DNA of 64,000 bases from Ensifer adhaerens (GCF_013283195.1 NZ_JABEKT010000003.1:250604-314603); one strand, 5' to 3'; counted from the first letter of the stretch, positions 34,215 through 43,614 are shown. Made by a program: numbers and translations. The notes: generated by a model from the sequence alone, not told the origin.

Positions 34215-36071
34215 TCACGCATCTATGTCGAGCACCGCGTCGATTTCGCACACGACCCCTGTAGGATCGTAGCTGATGGTCGACCGGCCGTTCAGCTCGG
34301 CCGCGAGAAGCCTCTCAACCAGACGCGAACCGAAGCCCTTCTTTGTTGGCGGCTTCACGGTGGGACCACCTTGTTCAGCCCACCTGAAGTGTAACCTGGC
34401 ATTCGCTCCCTCATGCCCCTCCCCAAGGCGCCAGGAGATCCGGACCTTGCCCTGAGCGGCAGACAATGCGCCATATTTTGCGGCGTTCGTCGCCAACTCG
34501 TGGATAGCCAAAGAGAACGAGACAACTGCCTTTTGCGGTAGAAGCACGGGAGGTCCCTCAATCTTGAAACGTTCTGGGGGATAGGGCTCGAGCACTTGCC
34601 TGACCAGTGCCAAAAGATCGGCGCGCTGCCAGTCCCGATGCGTGAGCAGATCATGCGCCTTCGCCATCGACGTGAGCCGTTCCTGGAAGGCCCCCACTTC
34701 GTCCTGCCCCGTCCCCTCCCGCCCCAGGGTCTGTTTCGCGATGGCGAGGACCGTGGCAAAGACGTTCTTGACGCGATGATTGAGTTCACCGGTCAAAACC
34801 GTCTGCAGACGTTCAGCCTCCTTTCTCGCCGTGATGTCCTGGGATATCTTCGAGGCGCCGATCGTCTTTCCGCCGCTGTCATATATAGGAGAAACGCTGA
34901 GTTGGACGTCGACAAGACGACCATCCTTTCTTCGACGCTGCGTTTCGTAGGGCTCTACGACATTCCCGGCGCTGACCTGTCGCAGGATTTCCGGCTCCTC
35001 GTCGTGCCGCTCCTCCGGCACAAGCATCAAAACGGACTTTCCGACCGCCTCGTCTCGCGAATATCCGTAGAGCTTTTCGGCGGCGGCGTTCCAGTTTGTG
35101 ATCGTCATGCCGAGATCGATACCGAGGATCGCATCGTTCGAGGACTCGATGATCGCAGCCAGGTGGCGTTCCGCCTCTTGCGCATCCTTGCTCGCCGAAA
35201 TGTCGATGGCAATGAATCCAACCTGCCGGATCCGGCCATCGTCACCCCTGAGCGCCGAAACCGATATCGCCGTCCATACGAGGGACCCGTCCTTTCTGAC
35301 GCACCTCTTCTCCATGTCAAAGGATTCGCCGAAGTTGACGAGGCGCTCGAACCGTCGCTCGGCTTCCGCGAGGTCGTCTGGATGCGTGATGTCCTGAAAC
35401 CGAACGCCGACCAGGTCGTCTCTTCGATAGCCGAGCATCTCGCAGAAGCGCTGGTTGACGAGGACCATCCGGCCTGAAAGATCAATCTGTCCGATACCTG
35501 CAGCGGACTGGGAAAAAAGCACCCGCAGACGTTCCTCGCTTTCCTTGAGGGCCTGCTGCGAGCGCACCCTTTCCGTCGTCTCGCTGACGATGCAGAAGAC
35601 GCCGCGGATTTTGCCGTTCTCGTCTTTGATCGGCGAATAGGAGATGTCGAAGTAGACTTGTTCCGGATGCCCGTGACGCTCGATGTAGAATTGGCGATCC
35701 TTCGCAGACACCGTCTCGCCACCGTGAAGGACCCGATCAAGCAACGGCTTGAGGTCTTCCCAGAGCTCGCTCCAGTTCTCCTTTGCCGGGCGCCCGAACG
35801 CCTGAGGATGCCTGAGGCCGATGGACGGAGCGTAAGCGTCGTTGTAGAGGGCGACGTACTGCTCGCCCCAAAACATCACGATCTGGGCGTGCGATGGAAG
35901 CATGAGGTCGACGGCAGACTTCAAGCAGGCCGGCCATGCCGAGGGCGGCCCCAGGATAGACTCGTCCCAATTCCCGTCTTCAATCATGCGCGCGATCTCA
36001 GCGGAAGCCCGATCGCGGTGTTGTCCAAGTGAAGTCACAGAAAACCAGCCCCAAGCTCTGTCGTCGCACAC
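34215..36071 (-). CDS. Triple-PAS HWE-type sensor histidine kinase
   Basis: The product is 618 residues. PAS 1 spans about 35-165 (MFWGEQYVALYNDAYAPSIG), PAS 2 about 180-292 (QIDLSGRMVLVNQRFCEMLG) and PAS 3 about 303-415 (IDLGMTITNWNAAAEKLYGY). The kinase domain from 425 carries LTGELNHRVKNVFATVLAI with His432 and the N box LAIHELATNAAKYGALS, the HWE/HisKA_2 form frequent in rhizobia. There is no membrane helix. The first codons may be over-extended; a GTG at residue 12 (VTSLGQHRD) is an alternative. No receiver gene is adjacent. Confidence 0.85.
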   Translation of the reverse strand: MCDDRAWGWFSVTSLGQHRDRASAEIARMIEDGNWDESILGPPSAWPACLKSAVDLMLPSHAQIVMFWGEQYVALYNDAYAPSIGLRHPQAFGRPAKENWSELWEDLKPLLDRVLHGGETVSAKDRQFYIERHGHPEQVYFDISYSPIKDENGKIRGVFCIVSETTERVRSQQALKESEERLRVLFSQSAAGIGQIDLSGRMVLVNQRFCEMLGYRRDDLVGVRFQDITHPDDLAEAERRFERLVNFGESFDMEKRCVRKDGSLVWTAISVSALRGDDGRIRQVGFIAIDISASKDAQEAERHLAAIIESSNDAILGIDLGMTITNWNAAAEKLYGYSRDEAVGKSVLMLVPEERHDEEPEILRQVSAGNVVEPYETQRRRKDGRLVDVQLSVSPIYDSGGKTIGASKISQDITARKEAERLQTVLTGELNHRVKNVFATVLAIAKQTLGREGTGQDEVGAFQERLTSMAKAHDLLTHRDWQRADLLALVRQVLEPYPPERFKIEGPPVLLPQKAVVSFSLAIHELATNAAKYGALSAAQGKVRISWRLGEGHEGANARLHFRWAEQGGPTVKPPTKKGFGSRLVERLLAAELNGRSTISYDPTGVVCEIDAVLDIDA

Positions 36072-36276
36072 GGAAATTTCCGAGCCAAGTTAGTCGTTCT
36101 TCCAGCGATATCAAGGGCATTGAAAGCTGCAGTCGAGTCCTGCGATTGGGTAGAGGGATCGACGAGTTTCACCAATCGCGCAACAGATACCTCAGTCAGC
36201 GATCCGGCCGGTTGGAGCCGATCATACTTGCTTGTCGGATCGAAACCGCGGCTTGTCCGCTGCGGATGAAGGCAAC

Positions 36277-36735
36277 TCAATCCGGTTTGGTCTCTGGGCC
36301 GTCCGGTTTGAGATTGACGTTGAGACGAAGGGTAAGGAACGTCATGACTGCGAGGACGATTGCTACGTCGTAAGCGCCGAGACCGACGGAAGTGCCGATC
36401 GCGCCCGTCGCCCAAAGGCTCGCTGCTGTAGCAGTTCCACGCACGCTTGCTTTGACAACAAGGATAGCTCCGCCTCCGATAAACCCCATGCCAGTGATCA
36501 GCCCTTCGACGATCCGGGCTGTGGCTTCCGGGTTTCCGGTGGTCAGGCTTTCGGTGGCCTGTATAAATCCGCAACTGGCTATGGCGACGAGTGGGAATGT
36601 GCGCAACCCCGCGCTTCTCTCGCCTTTTTCCCGATCCCATCCGATAGGAAGCGCCAGTAAATATGCCCCCACGAGCGCGCCAAGATGTGGAATGACATCG
36701 AATGTTACTCCTATTGCGGCAAGCTGATCGATCAA
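36277..36735 (-). CDS. MgtC/SapB-family inner-membrane protein
   Basis: A TTG at 36735 directly after GGGAGGATGGAA is the likely start (LIDQLAAIGVTFDVIPHLGA); the longer frame from 36810 has no matching upstream signal. This gives about 152 residues with four or five helices. The family core is LPIGWDREKGERSAGLRTF and GLITGMGFIGGGAILVVKAS, then GTATAASLWATGAIGTSVGL. MgtC proteins help growth at low Mg2+ and inhibit F-type ATP synthase in some pathogens. Divergent from the 36822 gene. Confidence 0.85.
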   Translation of the reverse strand: MIDQLAAIGVTFDVIPHLGALVGAYLLALPIGWDREKGERSAGLRTFPLVAIASCGFIQATESLTTGNPEATARIVEGLITGMGFIGGGAILVVKASVRGTATAASLWATGAIGTSVGLGAYDVAIVLAVMTFLTLRLNVNLKPDGPETKPD

Positions 36736-36821
36736 ATTCCATCCTCCCTCGTTCTTGTCGACAGCACATAGCGGCGCAGACAAACACATCAAGCGGATGG
36801 CGCGTGGCAACGTAGGATCGG

Positions 36822-37148
36822 ATGACGAGAACTAATGATCGACAAAACTACCCCGACACCCCCGACGGTAGATACTTCGTCGTTCGTGGCCGCCTTTGGC
36901 GCAAAAGCGATCCAGCTCTCCCGGCAGACGAGCGCGACCGACTAGTCAGGGAGCTCATGTCCGCCAGACGGGCAGTTCGCGATGCCAAGGGCGATAGCAT
37001 AGCGACGATCGTCGCAAGGAGCCGGGTCGACAATGCCAAGATCGCCCTTGGGGAGAGAGGTCCCGTCTGGTGGGACGACGGTAAGCCGGACTTCAACAGG
37101 CATTTGGTGGAAAACACGCCGTATGCGGATTGGTTCGCATCCTTGTAG
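36822..37148 (+). CDS. Conserved hypothetical rhizobial protein
   Basis: The product is 108 residues: TPDGRYFVVRGRLWRKSDPA, LPADERDRLVRELMSARRAV and GPVWWDDGKPDFNRHLVENT. It is strongly charged, without signal or membrane segment. The PDGRYFVVRGRLWR block and the WWDDGxPDxNR end look like a conserved small family in rhizobia, but I know no function. Start ATG 36822 has no strong ribosome site. Confidence 0.6.
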   Translation: MTRTNDRQNYPDTPDGRYFVVRGRLWRKSDPALPADERDRLVRELMSARRAVRDAKGDSIATIVARSRVDNAKIALGERGPVWWDDGKPDFNRHLVENTPYADWFASL

Positions 37149-37240
37149 CCAATGCGGCGCAGCCGTCTGATAACGTCATTTCGGGGAAAAGGACCGTTTT
37201 GCTGCGTTGAACTTGTCGGGCGAGAACCCATCTAAGTGCC

Positions 37241-37870
37241 ATGCCGAAACAACAGAAGAATGATATCGAGCTCCTCAGGACTTGGACCCTGCCGCCAGCT
37301 GCTACACTTGGGTCATCCGTGCGGGCTCACGGCATCCTGTTAGAAATGCGTTCGCGGCTTCCCATATCTTCAAAGAAATCGCTCGTTCTGGAGGCGGGTG
37401 AACTCATGCTGTCGATGCCCGCGGATGACAAGACGCAGTTCGACGCCGCAGCGACCATCGTTTCCTCCGCAATGAAGGACATCGAAGACCTCCCGGTGAT
37501 TCCCCGCGAGATACAGGACATCCTGACAATCAAGCCGGGCGAGAGGCATCGTTGGCTCGCCGACGGTCGTCTCCTCAGCGCTGGGACGCGGACGGTGCGG
37601 CTCGCAGGACGGGCAAGGCAGATCACCTTCCACGTCTTTGATCCGCGGGTCGTCGAAGACCTTCTTGACCGCGGGCTGGTTGATCAGTGGCGGGACGAAG
37701 ATGTAGAGGCTGCAGCCGAAAACCGACGGAGGGCCGCTTACAAAGCGAAGTTGACGCGGTCGTTGAAGAACGCCCCGAAGTCAGCGACGAGCGCAAATCC
37801 GGCTTCCGACGAGGCCGACGTGAGTTTGGCGGGTTGGGAAGAATTCGGACGGGAAGGCTTTCTGCGTTGA
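37241..37870 (+). CDS. Hypothetical 209-residue protein
   Basis: The N-terminal two-thirds is regular (LVLEAGELMLSMPADDKTQF, IVSSAMKDIEDLPVIPREIQ). The middle GERHRWLADGRLLSAGTRTV and RQITFHVFDPRVVEDLLDRG suggest a nucleic-acid or partner-binding fold; the C-terminus is basic then acidic and probably flexible. No family recognised. It follows the 36822 gene in the same direction with a 92-base gap. Confidence 0.5.
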   Translation: MPKQQKNDIELLRTWTLPPAATLGSSVRAHGILLEMRSRLPISSKKSLVLEAGELMLSMPADDKTQFDAAATIVSSAMKDIEDLPVIPREIQDILTIKPGERHRWLADGRLLSAGTRTVRLAGRARQITFHVFDPRVVEDLLDRGLVDQWRDEDVEAAAENRRRAAYKAKLTRSLKNAPKSATSANPASDEADVSLAGWEEFGREGFLR

Positions 37871-37922
37871 TCCACCTTCGCGGAAACATCGGGTCTGCGG
37901 CCTTTGGGGCTGAACTGGAACC

Positions 37923-38297
37923 CTAGAATTGGATCACCGAAGAACCAACAGCAGTCCGATCTGAATTACTGGCCGACTGGGACCGCGGCCCCGGGCACGG
38001 CTTCCTTCCCCCCGAAAACGGCTGGTAGGTGTTGTCCTTGACCCGATACGAACTGTACCGCTCCCTGCACCACCGCGCGTTCGCGTCAGGCTCGTTCGCG
38101 CTGCCGATGTCTGCGACTTGGCGACCAGGAGCCATCGGCATCTCGATGGGGGTTGCGCATGTACGCCTCGGCCCTCCACCGTAGGGCTGGTAGCTATTGT
38201 CGTCAGGATCGTAAGATCGATACCGCGTGCTGCACCATTCCCGCGTCTTTGCGGCTTGCAGATCGGCGAGGATGTCTGGCTCAGCGTTCGGTCCAAG
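37923..38297 (-). CDS. Tandem BA14K-motif protein, N-terminus lost
   Basis: One continuous minus-strand frame contains two successive BA14K motifs: REWCSTRYRSYDPDDNSYQ with GGGPRRTC (38150-38250), then ARWCRERYSSYRVKDNTYQ with GGRKPC (37990-38070), linked by IEMPMAPGRQVADIG. No signal peptide precedes them; upstream the frame runs into sequence that in another frame encodes a GntR regulator. It is therefore probably a truncated C-terminal part of an exported protein, fused to unrelated DNA at about 38300. Confidence 0.6.
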   Translation of the reverse strand, partial: LGPNAEPDILADLQAAKTREWCSTRYRSYDPDDNSYQPYGGGPRRTCATPIEMPMAPGRQVADIGSANEPDANARWCRERYSSYRVKDNTYQPFSGGRKPCPGPRSQSASNSDRTAVGSSVIQF

Positions 38298-38299
38298 CC

Positions 38300-38560
38300 A
38301 AGCAGCCGCGCCTCGTGGTGACGAATGCCTTCCTTGAGGGTCTCGAGCTCGTCCGCCGTGACCTTGATCGCCGCCTCCCGAGCCGCAAGTGGTTCCATCA
38401 TTTCGTCATCGCTGAACAGAGGATTAAGGCGTCCAGGCGTGGCCTGGATGACCTGAGCGCGCTGATTTGCAATACGCGTGATCAGATGACGCTCCTGACG
38501 CCGATGAAATGCTTCCCGCAACGGTCCCCGGCTGACCCCATTATCACCGGCGGACGACAA
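38300..38560 (-). pseudogene. GntR-family regulator fragment
   Basis: The minus strand reads NGVSRGPLREAFHRRQERHL, ITRIANQRAQVIQATPGRL, MEPLAAREAAIKVTADELET and LKEGIRHHEARL: the second helix of the winged domain and the start of the FCD domain of a FadR-type regulator. Both ends are missing. Confidence 0.6.
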
Positions 38561-38616
38561 TCGCAGAGGGTGGATGAAGGCATTCTATCCATCCCGGATC
38601 TGCTAGAGACTCACGC

Positions 38617-38945
38617 ATGACTACACCCATCTCTTCGTCTGACGGCGACAGCTACGCTTCTCTCCTTTCCCAAGGAGCGAATCCGATCAGCGCGCCTCAA
38701 GACAGCCATTGCTGTCAACCGAGAACTCATTCTGCTCTATTCGGGCATCGGCCGCGAGATCCTCGCACGTCAGAACGTTGAGGGATGGCGCCGCCGCGTC
38801 ATCGATCAACTGGCCTCGGACCTTCGGCGCGATTTCCCGAGGTGACGGGCCTTTCGCCACGAAACCACAAATACCTGCGCGCCTTTGCTGAGGCGTCCTC
38901 GACGAGCAAATCGTGCAACAGCTTGTTGCACAATTGCGTCGCCAC
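38617..38945 (+). pseudogene. Decayed DUF1016 (YhcG-type PDDEXK nuclease) gene
   Basis: ATG 38617 opens MTTPISSSDGDSYASLLSQ. After a shift the frame reads RLKTAIAVNRELILLYSGIG, REILARQNVEGWRRRVIDQL and ASDLRRDFPR, and another frame gives FPEVTGLSPRNHKYLRAFAE and DEQIVQQLVAQL. This is the N-terminal DUF1016 domain; the C-terminal nuclease is gone. Such genes often sit near restriction or toxin loci. Confidence 0.75.
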
Positions 38946-39132
38946 TCGCGCGGCAACCGAAGATCAACCTTTAGTTTTCCATCCATCAGCATCTACTATT
39001 GCGAGCAATGCGACTGCATGTGGTTCAACTCGCATAACCGACGTGATTGATGTTTCGGGAAAGACAAATATAACGTCTATGCGCCTTTCCAGGGATGATG
39101 CGCGCCATCGATTTGAGTAGCGAAGGACGAAC

Positions 39133-40576
39133 ATGCCAAAACGGAAAAAGCCCACCATTGTCAGCACGGGAATTACCGGGCTCGACGAAATCCTGCGCGG
39201 CGGCCTGCCAGCATCGAACCTCTACATGCTTCAAGGAGCGCCGGGATCGGGCAAGACGACCGCCGCGCTCCAGTTCCTGCGCGCCGGTGTCGAGGCGGGG
39301 GAACGCTGTATCTATCTTACGCTTTCGCAGACGGCCGCCGAACTCGAGGCGATAGCTGCTTCGCATGGCTGGACGCTGGACGGCATCCGCGTTGAAGAGC
39401 TGTCGACGTCGGGCACAGTCCAATGAGGCTGATGACCAGAGCATATTCATGACCGCTGATCTCCGGCTGGACGAGACCAGGAAAGCCATCGAAGCGGCAA
39501 TCGAGGAACACAAGCCTCGCCGCCTCGTATACGATTCACTCCTTGATATCCGCCTGATCACCGGCGATTCACCTCGTTTTCGGCGCGAGCTGATCGGCTT
39601 CAAGTCCTTCCTTGCGAGACAGGATGTCGTAGCGCTGCTGCTGGACACGCAGACCACCGGCCATGACCGAAGCGGAGAAGAGGTAGAGGGGCTAGCCCAT
39701 GGTGTCATCCGATTTGACAAATCGCTGGAGGAGTATGGTGGAGTGCGCCGCCGGATCGAGGTTTCGAAGATGCGGAGCGTGCCGGTTGCCGATGGCTATC
39801 ACGACATGGCTATTCGTGAGGGCAAAGGGGTTGTCGTCTTCCCCCGCATCATGCCAAATACCGCATCTGAGAGCTCCAAGCCGCAGTTGATCAAGTCCGG
39901 CGTCGCAGAGCTTGACGAGATGTTCGGTGGCGGCCAGGAGGCGGGAACCACGACACTCGTCATCGGCCAATCGGGGACCGGCAAATCGACCATGTCCTCC
40001 CTCTATGCGGCCGCGGCTCTGAAACGCGGCGAGAATGTCGCATTGTTTCTGTTCGAAGAACGGTTGGAAACCTTCTTCCGCCGCTCCGAAGGCCTGGGCA
40101 TGGAACTGCGCCAGTTCCATAAGGATGGCAAACTGATCCTGCGCGATTTCAACCCGAACGAGATCTCGCCCGGAGAATTCGGCCAGATCGTTCAGGAGGC
40201 GGTGACGCAGAATAAAGCGCGCGTCGTGGTGATCGATAGCCTGACCGGGTATCTGAATTCCCTCCCCCACCGTGAGAAAGCGGTTCGTGACATTCAGTCA
40301 CTGCTCAAATATCTTGCGAGATCCGGTGTCCTGACCATGCTGATCGTCGCTCAGCATGGTTTGATTGGCCAGAATGTGGGGATTGATGTCGATGTCAGTT
40401 TTCTTGGCGACACCGTTCTCCTACTGCGGATAATGGAGCACGAAGGGCGCTTGCGACGGAATATCACCGTGGTGAAAAAACGTCACGGACCGCATGACCT
40501 CAATATCCAGGAACTGCTGATTGAAAGCGGCAGCGTCAGCGTTGTTGCCTTTAATCCCCTGCCTGATCCGAAATGA
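39133..40576 (+). pseudogene. KaiC-family double ATPase, split by a one-base frameshift
   Basis: The first frame (39133-39426) encodes MPKRKKPTIVSTGITGLDEI, Walker A GAPGSGKTTAALQFL and ends ELSTSGTVQ at TGA 39424-39426. The +1-shifted frame continues EADDQSIFMTADLRLDETRK and runs without defect to 40576, with a second P-loop VIGQSGTGKSTMSSLYAA and Walker B-like ARVVVIDSLTGYLN. Removing one base at about 39424 restores a normal tandem-RecA KaiC homologue of about 480 residues. Its stop overlaps the histidine kinase ATG. KaiC-like ATPases coupled to kinases are proposed timing or stress switches outside cyanobacteria. Confidence 0.8.
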
Positions 40577-41616
40577 ATCCAACTCACCCCACCGACGAAC
40601 TTGACTGGGTGCTCGTCCTTGCTCCCTTTCGCAAGGACGCGGACTACATCTCCGCCTTCCTTCAGGAACAGAAGGTTGAGGTCAGGGCCGTCAGGACTGG
40701 CGACAACTTAATCCAGTATCTCCAACTGTTTCCGGGCGTCATCGTCATGACGCATGAGGCGCTCAACCCTGAAGTGGTCGCCAGGATAACCGAGCATCTC
40801 GCGGAACAGCCCGACTGGTCTGAAGTGCCGATCATAATCCTATTGGAGCGCGGAGCGCCGATAGCAAGGATCCGCAGTCAGTTGCAGGCCTCATGGCCAG
40901 GCTCGCGTCTGTTGTTCCACACAAGACCCATCGCCCAGCTGGAACTCGTCAACGCGATCCAGTCAAATTTGTTGGTGCGACTGCGTCAGCGCCAGGTCCG
41001 CGATTCCATTGAGCGCGAAAGGGAGCTGCGTCTGGAGCTCAATCACCGGGTGAAGAACATCTTGGCGACCGTCACCTCAATCTTTCAGATGACGAGACGT
41101 GGCACCGCGACCGTCGAGGACTTGGCAGAGGATTTCAGAGCTCGCCTTCAGGCGCTTTCCGACGTCCATGCCGCAGTCTTCGAGGCGGGTGGAGAGGAGG
41201 TCTCGCTTAGCACCGTCGTGGAACGCACCGTATCTCCCTACAACAGCGACGGCATAAGCCGTGTTGATGCCAAAGGCCCCGACATTGTCGTCACCCGGGA
41301 CGCGGGAACGACAGTCGCACTGTGCCTGCACGAACTCATAACAAACGCCATCAAATACGGAGCATTGTCTCGTCCCGATGGAAAGGTCGACGTGGTTTGG
41401 GAACTCTCGACATCGGATAACCCCGTCTTTTCCCTGAACTGGGTCGAAGTGGGAGGTCCTCCAGTGCGTGAACCCTCGCGGCAAGGATACGGAACTCGGT
41501 ATGTGCGTTCAGCTTTGGGCGCGCTGTTCGGATCGTCACCTGCCATCACCTTTGCCCCCGGTGGCTTTCGGTGCGACGTGAGCGGTCCGCTTTCACGGAT
41601 CTCTCCGAACAACTAG
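40573..41616 (+). CDS. Histidine kinase partnered with KaiC-like ATPase
   Basis: The product is 347 residues. Residues 1-130 resemble a receiver-like domain (LDWVLVLAPFRKDADYISAF, GVIVMTHEALNPEVVARI and VPIIILLERGAPI) without a clear phospho-acceptor Asp. The kinase half has LRLELNHRVKNILATVTSIF with the HisKA_2 His and the N box LCLHELITNAIKYGALSRPD. Start ATG 40573 overlaps the KaiC stop (ATGA), so the two proteins are made together; a KaiC-to-kinase signalling pair is the natural reading. Confidence 0.85.
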   Translation: MNPTHPTDELDWVLVLAPFRKDADYISAFLQEQKVEVRAVRTGDNLIQYLQLFPGVIVMTHEALNPEVVARITEHLAEQPDWSEVPIIILLERGAPIARIRSQLQASWPGSRLLFHTRPIAQLELVNAIQSNLLVRLRQRQVRDSIERERELRLELNHRVKNILATVTSIFQMTRRGTATVEDLAEDFRARLQALSDVHAAVFEAGGEEVSLSTVVERTVSPYNSDGISRVDAKGPDIVVTRDAGTTVALCLHELITNAIKYGALSRPDGKVDVVWELSTSDNPVFSLNWVEVGGPPVREPSRQGYGTRYVRSALGALFGSSPAITFAPGGFRCDVSGPLSRISPNN

Positions 41617-41793
41617 AAACCGTAGGATCGATTTTTCGCCAATTGCTCGATCGCAAAGGCGTCGACCCCTTCCTAATGCCCTGAAAAATAGTCGTTCCCA
41701 GTTGGATCGTGCCTGTCTTGCACGCGTTACCTCAGTTCTTCCGACTTTAAGAAAAAAGTAAATTTACAGCGCGAAAGACGGAGATGGTCAGGC

Positions 41794-42005
41794 ATGGCGC
41801 ACACGGGGATCACGGTTCTTGTCGTAGAGGACGAGATACTTGTTGGATGGATATCGCAATGTCGCTCGAGCATGAGGGGTTTACTGTTTTCGAGGCGTCG
41901 AATGCGGATGATGTGATCCAAATCTTTAACGCGCGTTCCGACATCCGGCTGATGTTCACGGACATCGATATGCCCGGTAGCATCGAAGGAGCAGATCCGC
42001 TGCGA
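41794..42005 (+). pseudogene. Response-regulator receiver remnant
   Basis: ATG 41794 gives MAHTGITVLVVEDEILVG. One base short, a second frame continues MDIAMSLEHEGFTVFEASNA and DIRLMFTDIDMPGSIEG with the phospho-acceptor Asp, then homology stops. The order and spacing are those of rhizobial receivers. It may once have partnered the kinase at 40573. Confidence 0.7.
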
Positions 42006-42119
42006 GATGGTCAAAAAGTCAGTTTGGACATCGGCCAAGACTGAAAGACAGCGAAGTCGAGAGCCGAAAACGTCAGGTCGGCCTGAACCACATACCCCTC
42101 AATACTCACGCCGACACGG

Positions 42120-42296
42120 TCAGGGGGCGAGGCACTCCTCACATATGCCGCAACCATCGACGTCCATTCGCGAGGCCAGACGCTTCTTTTGACAACACAA
42201 ACAGGTTGCAGTGTTTTGCGCGTTCCGTTTGTCACGCGTGGGCGGAATGACTTCGATCTCGTGATCGGAAAATACTTTCGTTGCCACCTGATCCAT
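42120..42296 (-). CDS. Small Cys-rich protein
   Basis: About 58 residues from ATG 42296: MDQVATKVFSDHEIEVIPP, TATCLCCQKKRLASRMDV and DGCGICEECLAP. Two CxxC pairs suggest a small zinc ribbon. A GGAG lies about 8 bases before the ATG. No family known to me. Confidence 0.45.
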   Translation of the reverse strand: MDQVATKVFSDHEIEVIPPTRDKRNAQNTATCLCCQKKRLASRMDVDGCGICEECLAP

Positions 42297-42497
42297 CTCG
42301 AGGCTCCATGTCGAGGATGCCATCTGAGATAGGAAGCGTCACGGCGAGTACAAGATGCCTACTAGCGGACAGGTATTCCCTCGCAGCGCAGCATCAAGCG
42401 TTCTGGCAATCTGAATCATTTGGCTTGGAGAAGCGCACACCTACGCCGCCACCGTTTTCCGGAATGAACTCTACGCCAGCTTTTTCAAAAGGAGTCC

Positions 42498-42683
42498 GGA
42501 TGTTCTCTATGGTTAACCCGCGCACGCCCATGTCTACGGACGGTGAAGCCCGCATCAACATTCTCGACCTCACCGTGTTATCGAACCGGGGGATGAAAAA
42601 TGCGAGATTTGAGCGTGGCGCTCACTATTGTCCAGGCAAACCAGCGCTTGTTCATCGAGAAATGGGAAAGCATTCAAGGGTGA
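42498..42683 (+). pseudogene. DUF4160 (toxin-like) remnant
   Basis: Frames together give MFSMVNP, the shifted HAHVYG, then DGEARINILDLTVLSNRGMK and MRDLSVALTIVQANQRLFIE followed by KWESIQG at a stop 42681-42683. DUF4160 proteins are short, partner DUF2442 proteins and are suspected toxin-antitoxin members. At least two frameshifts. Confidence 0.6.
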
Positions 42684-42890
42684 AGTCATCTTTGAAAATC
42701 GTCACTGCCGAGAAGCCACCTTGAAGGTGTACGCGCTCCGATCCCATCGTCGGTCCGTTTCGATGAACGTTCCGGCCGCATTGTCGTGGATTTTCCAAAT
42801 GGCGCAGCTTTCATGGTCCCTGCCCGATCGATACAAGGCCTGGAGAATGCAACGCCTGCCCAGTTGGCGGAAGTCGAGTTTTTGGGCGAA
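42680..42890 (+). pseudogene. DUF2442 remnant fused to RidA
   Basis: GTG 42680 overlaps the DUF4160 stop and opens VKSSLKIVTAEKPP. After a stop and shift the frame reads VRFDERSGRIVVDFPNGAAF, MVPARSIQGLENATPAQLAE and VEFLGE, typical DUF2442, and is cut at about 42890 where RidA sequence begins. Confidence 0.65.
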
Positions 42891-42895
42891 ACCCA

Positions 42896-43281
42896 CTCCC
42901 GTTTTTCCTGAAAACCGTCACGCGCTTTACGAGGCCCACGGCTATTCGGCCGCCATTGCCTCGGGAGATCTCTTGTTCGTTTCCGGTCAGGTGGGGAGCC
43001 GCGAAGACGGGTCACCCGAGCCGGATTTTGCCGAGCAGGTCCGACTGGCCTTCGCCAATCTCAAGGCTACCCTAGCGGCGGGCGGTTGCAGCCTCGACGA
43101 CATCGTTGACGTGACAAGTTTCCATACCGATCCCGAGAACCAGTTCGCGACGATCATGGCGGTGAAGAACGAAGTTTTCCCAAACCCGCCCTACCCGAAC
43201 TGGACGGCGATCGGCGTTAACTGGCTCGCCGGTTTCGATTTTGAGATCAAGGTGATCGCTCGAATTCCAGCCGGGGGTTGA
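42896..43281 (+). pseudogene. RidA-family protein, N-terminally truncated
   Basis: FPENRHALYEAHGYSAAIAS, DLLFVSGQVGSREDGSPEPD, FANLKATLAAGGCSLDDIVD and WTAIGVNWLAGFDFEIKVIA make up nearly a whole RidA/YjgF fold, the reactive enamine/imine deaminase family. The first few residues are replaced by DUF2442-derived sequence and the open frame runs back out of register to 42628. It might still be translated from a secondary start, but no good one is visible. Confidence 0.7.
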
Positions 43282-43614
43282 TTCCCATCTCACCCCATCC
43301 CATTCGACGCATCATGCGATCTTCTGTAACGAAACGCTGATGATCCTTCGCACAGCGCACCAAGCGCGGGCGGCTTTGCTGCCAGAGCCCGTTCCCGCGC
43401 GGTTTGGTCGATTGAAAGCCTCGTCTCGGAGGATCAGCATGGCGACGGCCAACGGCCGGGATCCGGGAAGATTAGGCCCGGCAAGTTGCTCCTCTTCCCC
43501 AGCGTTCGGCCTGAAGAGCGCGAGTTCCGCAATATTTTTCCGCCGGCTCAAGGTCTTGTTGCTACTTTCGTTTTGGTGGAGGACAATCTGGTCCGAGGGA
43601 GTGAGGAGCGGGCG
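43282..43614. other. Interval without recognised gene
   Basis: Both strands carry open frames of arginine-rich composition, none with a recognisable family. Confidence 0.35.

Noticed and set aside
39410-39440. Programmed ribosomal frameshift in the KaiC gene
   Set aside because: No slippery heptamer or stimulatory stem is evident at CAA-TGA-GGC; a mutation or sequencing error is simpler.
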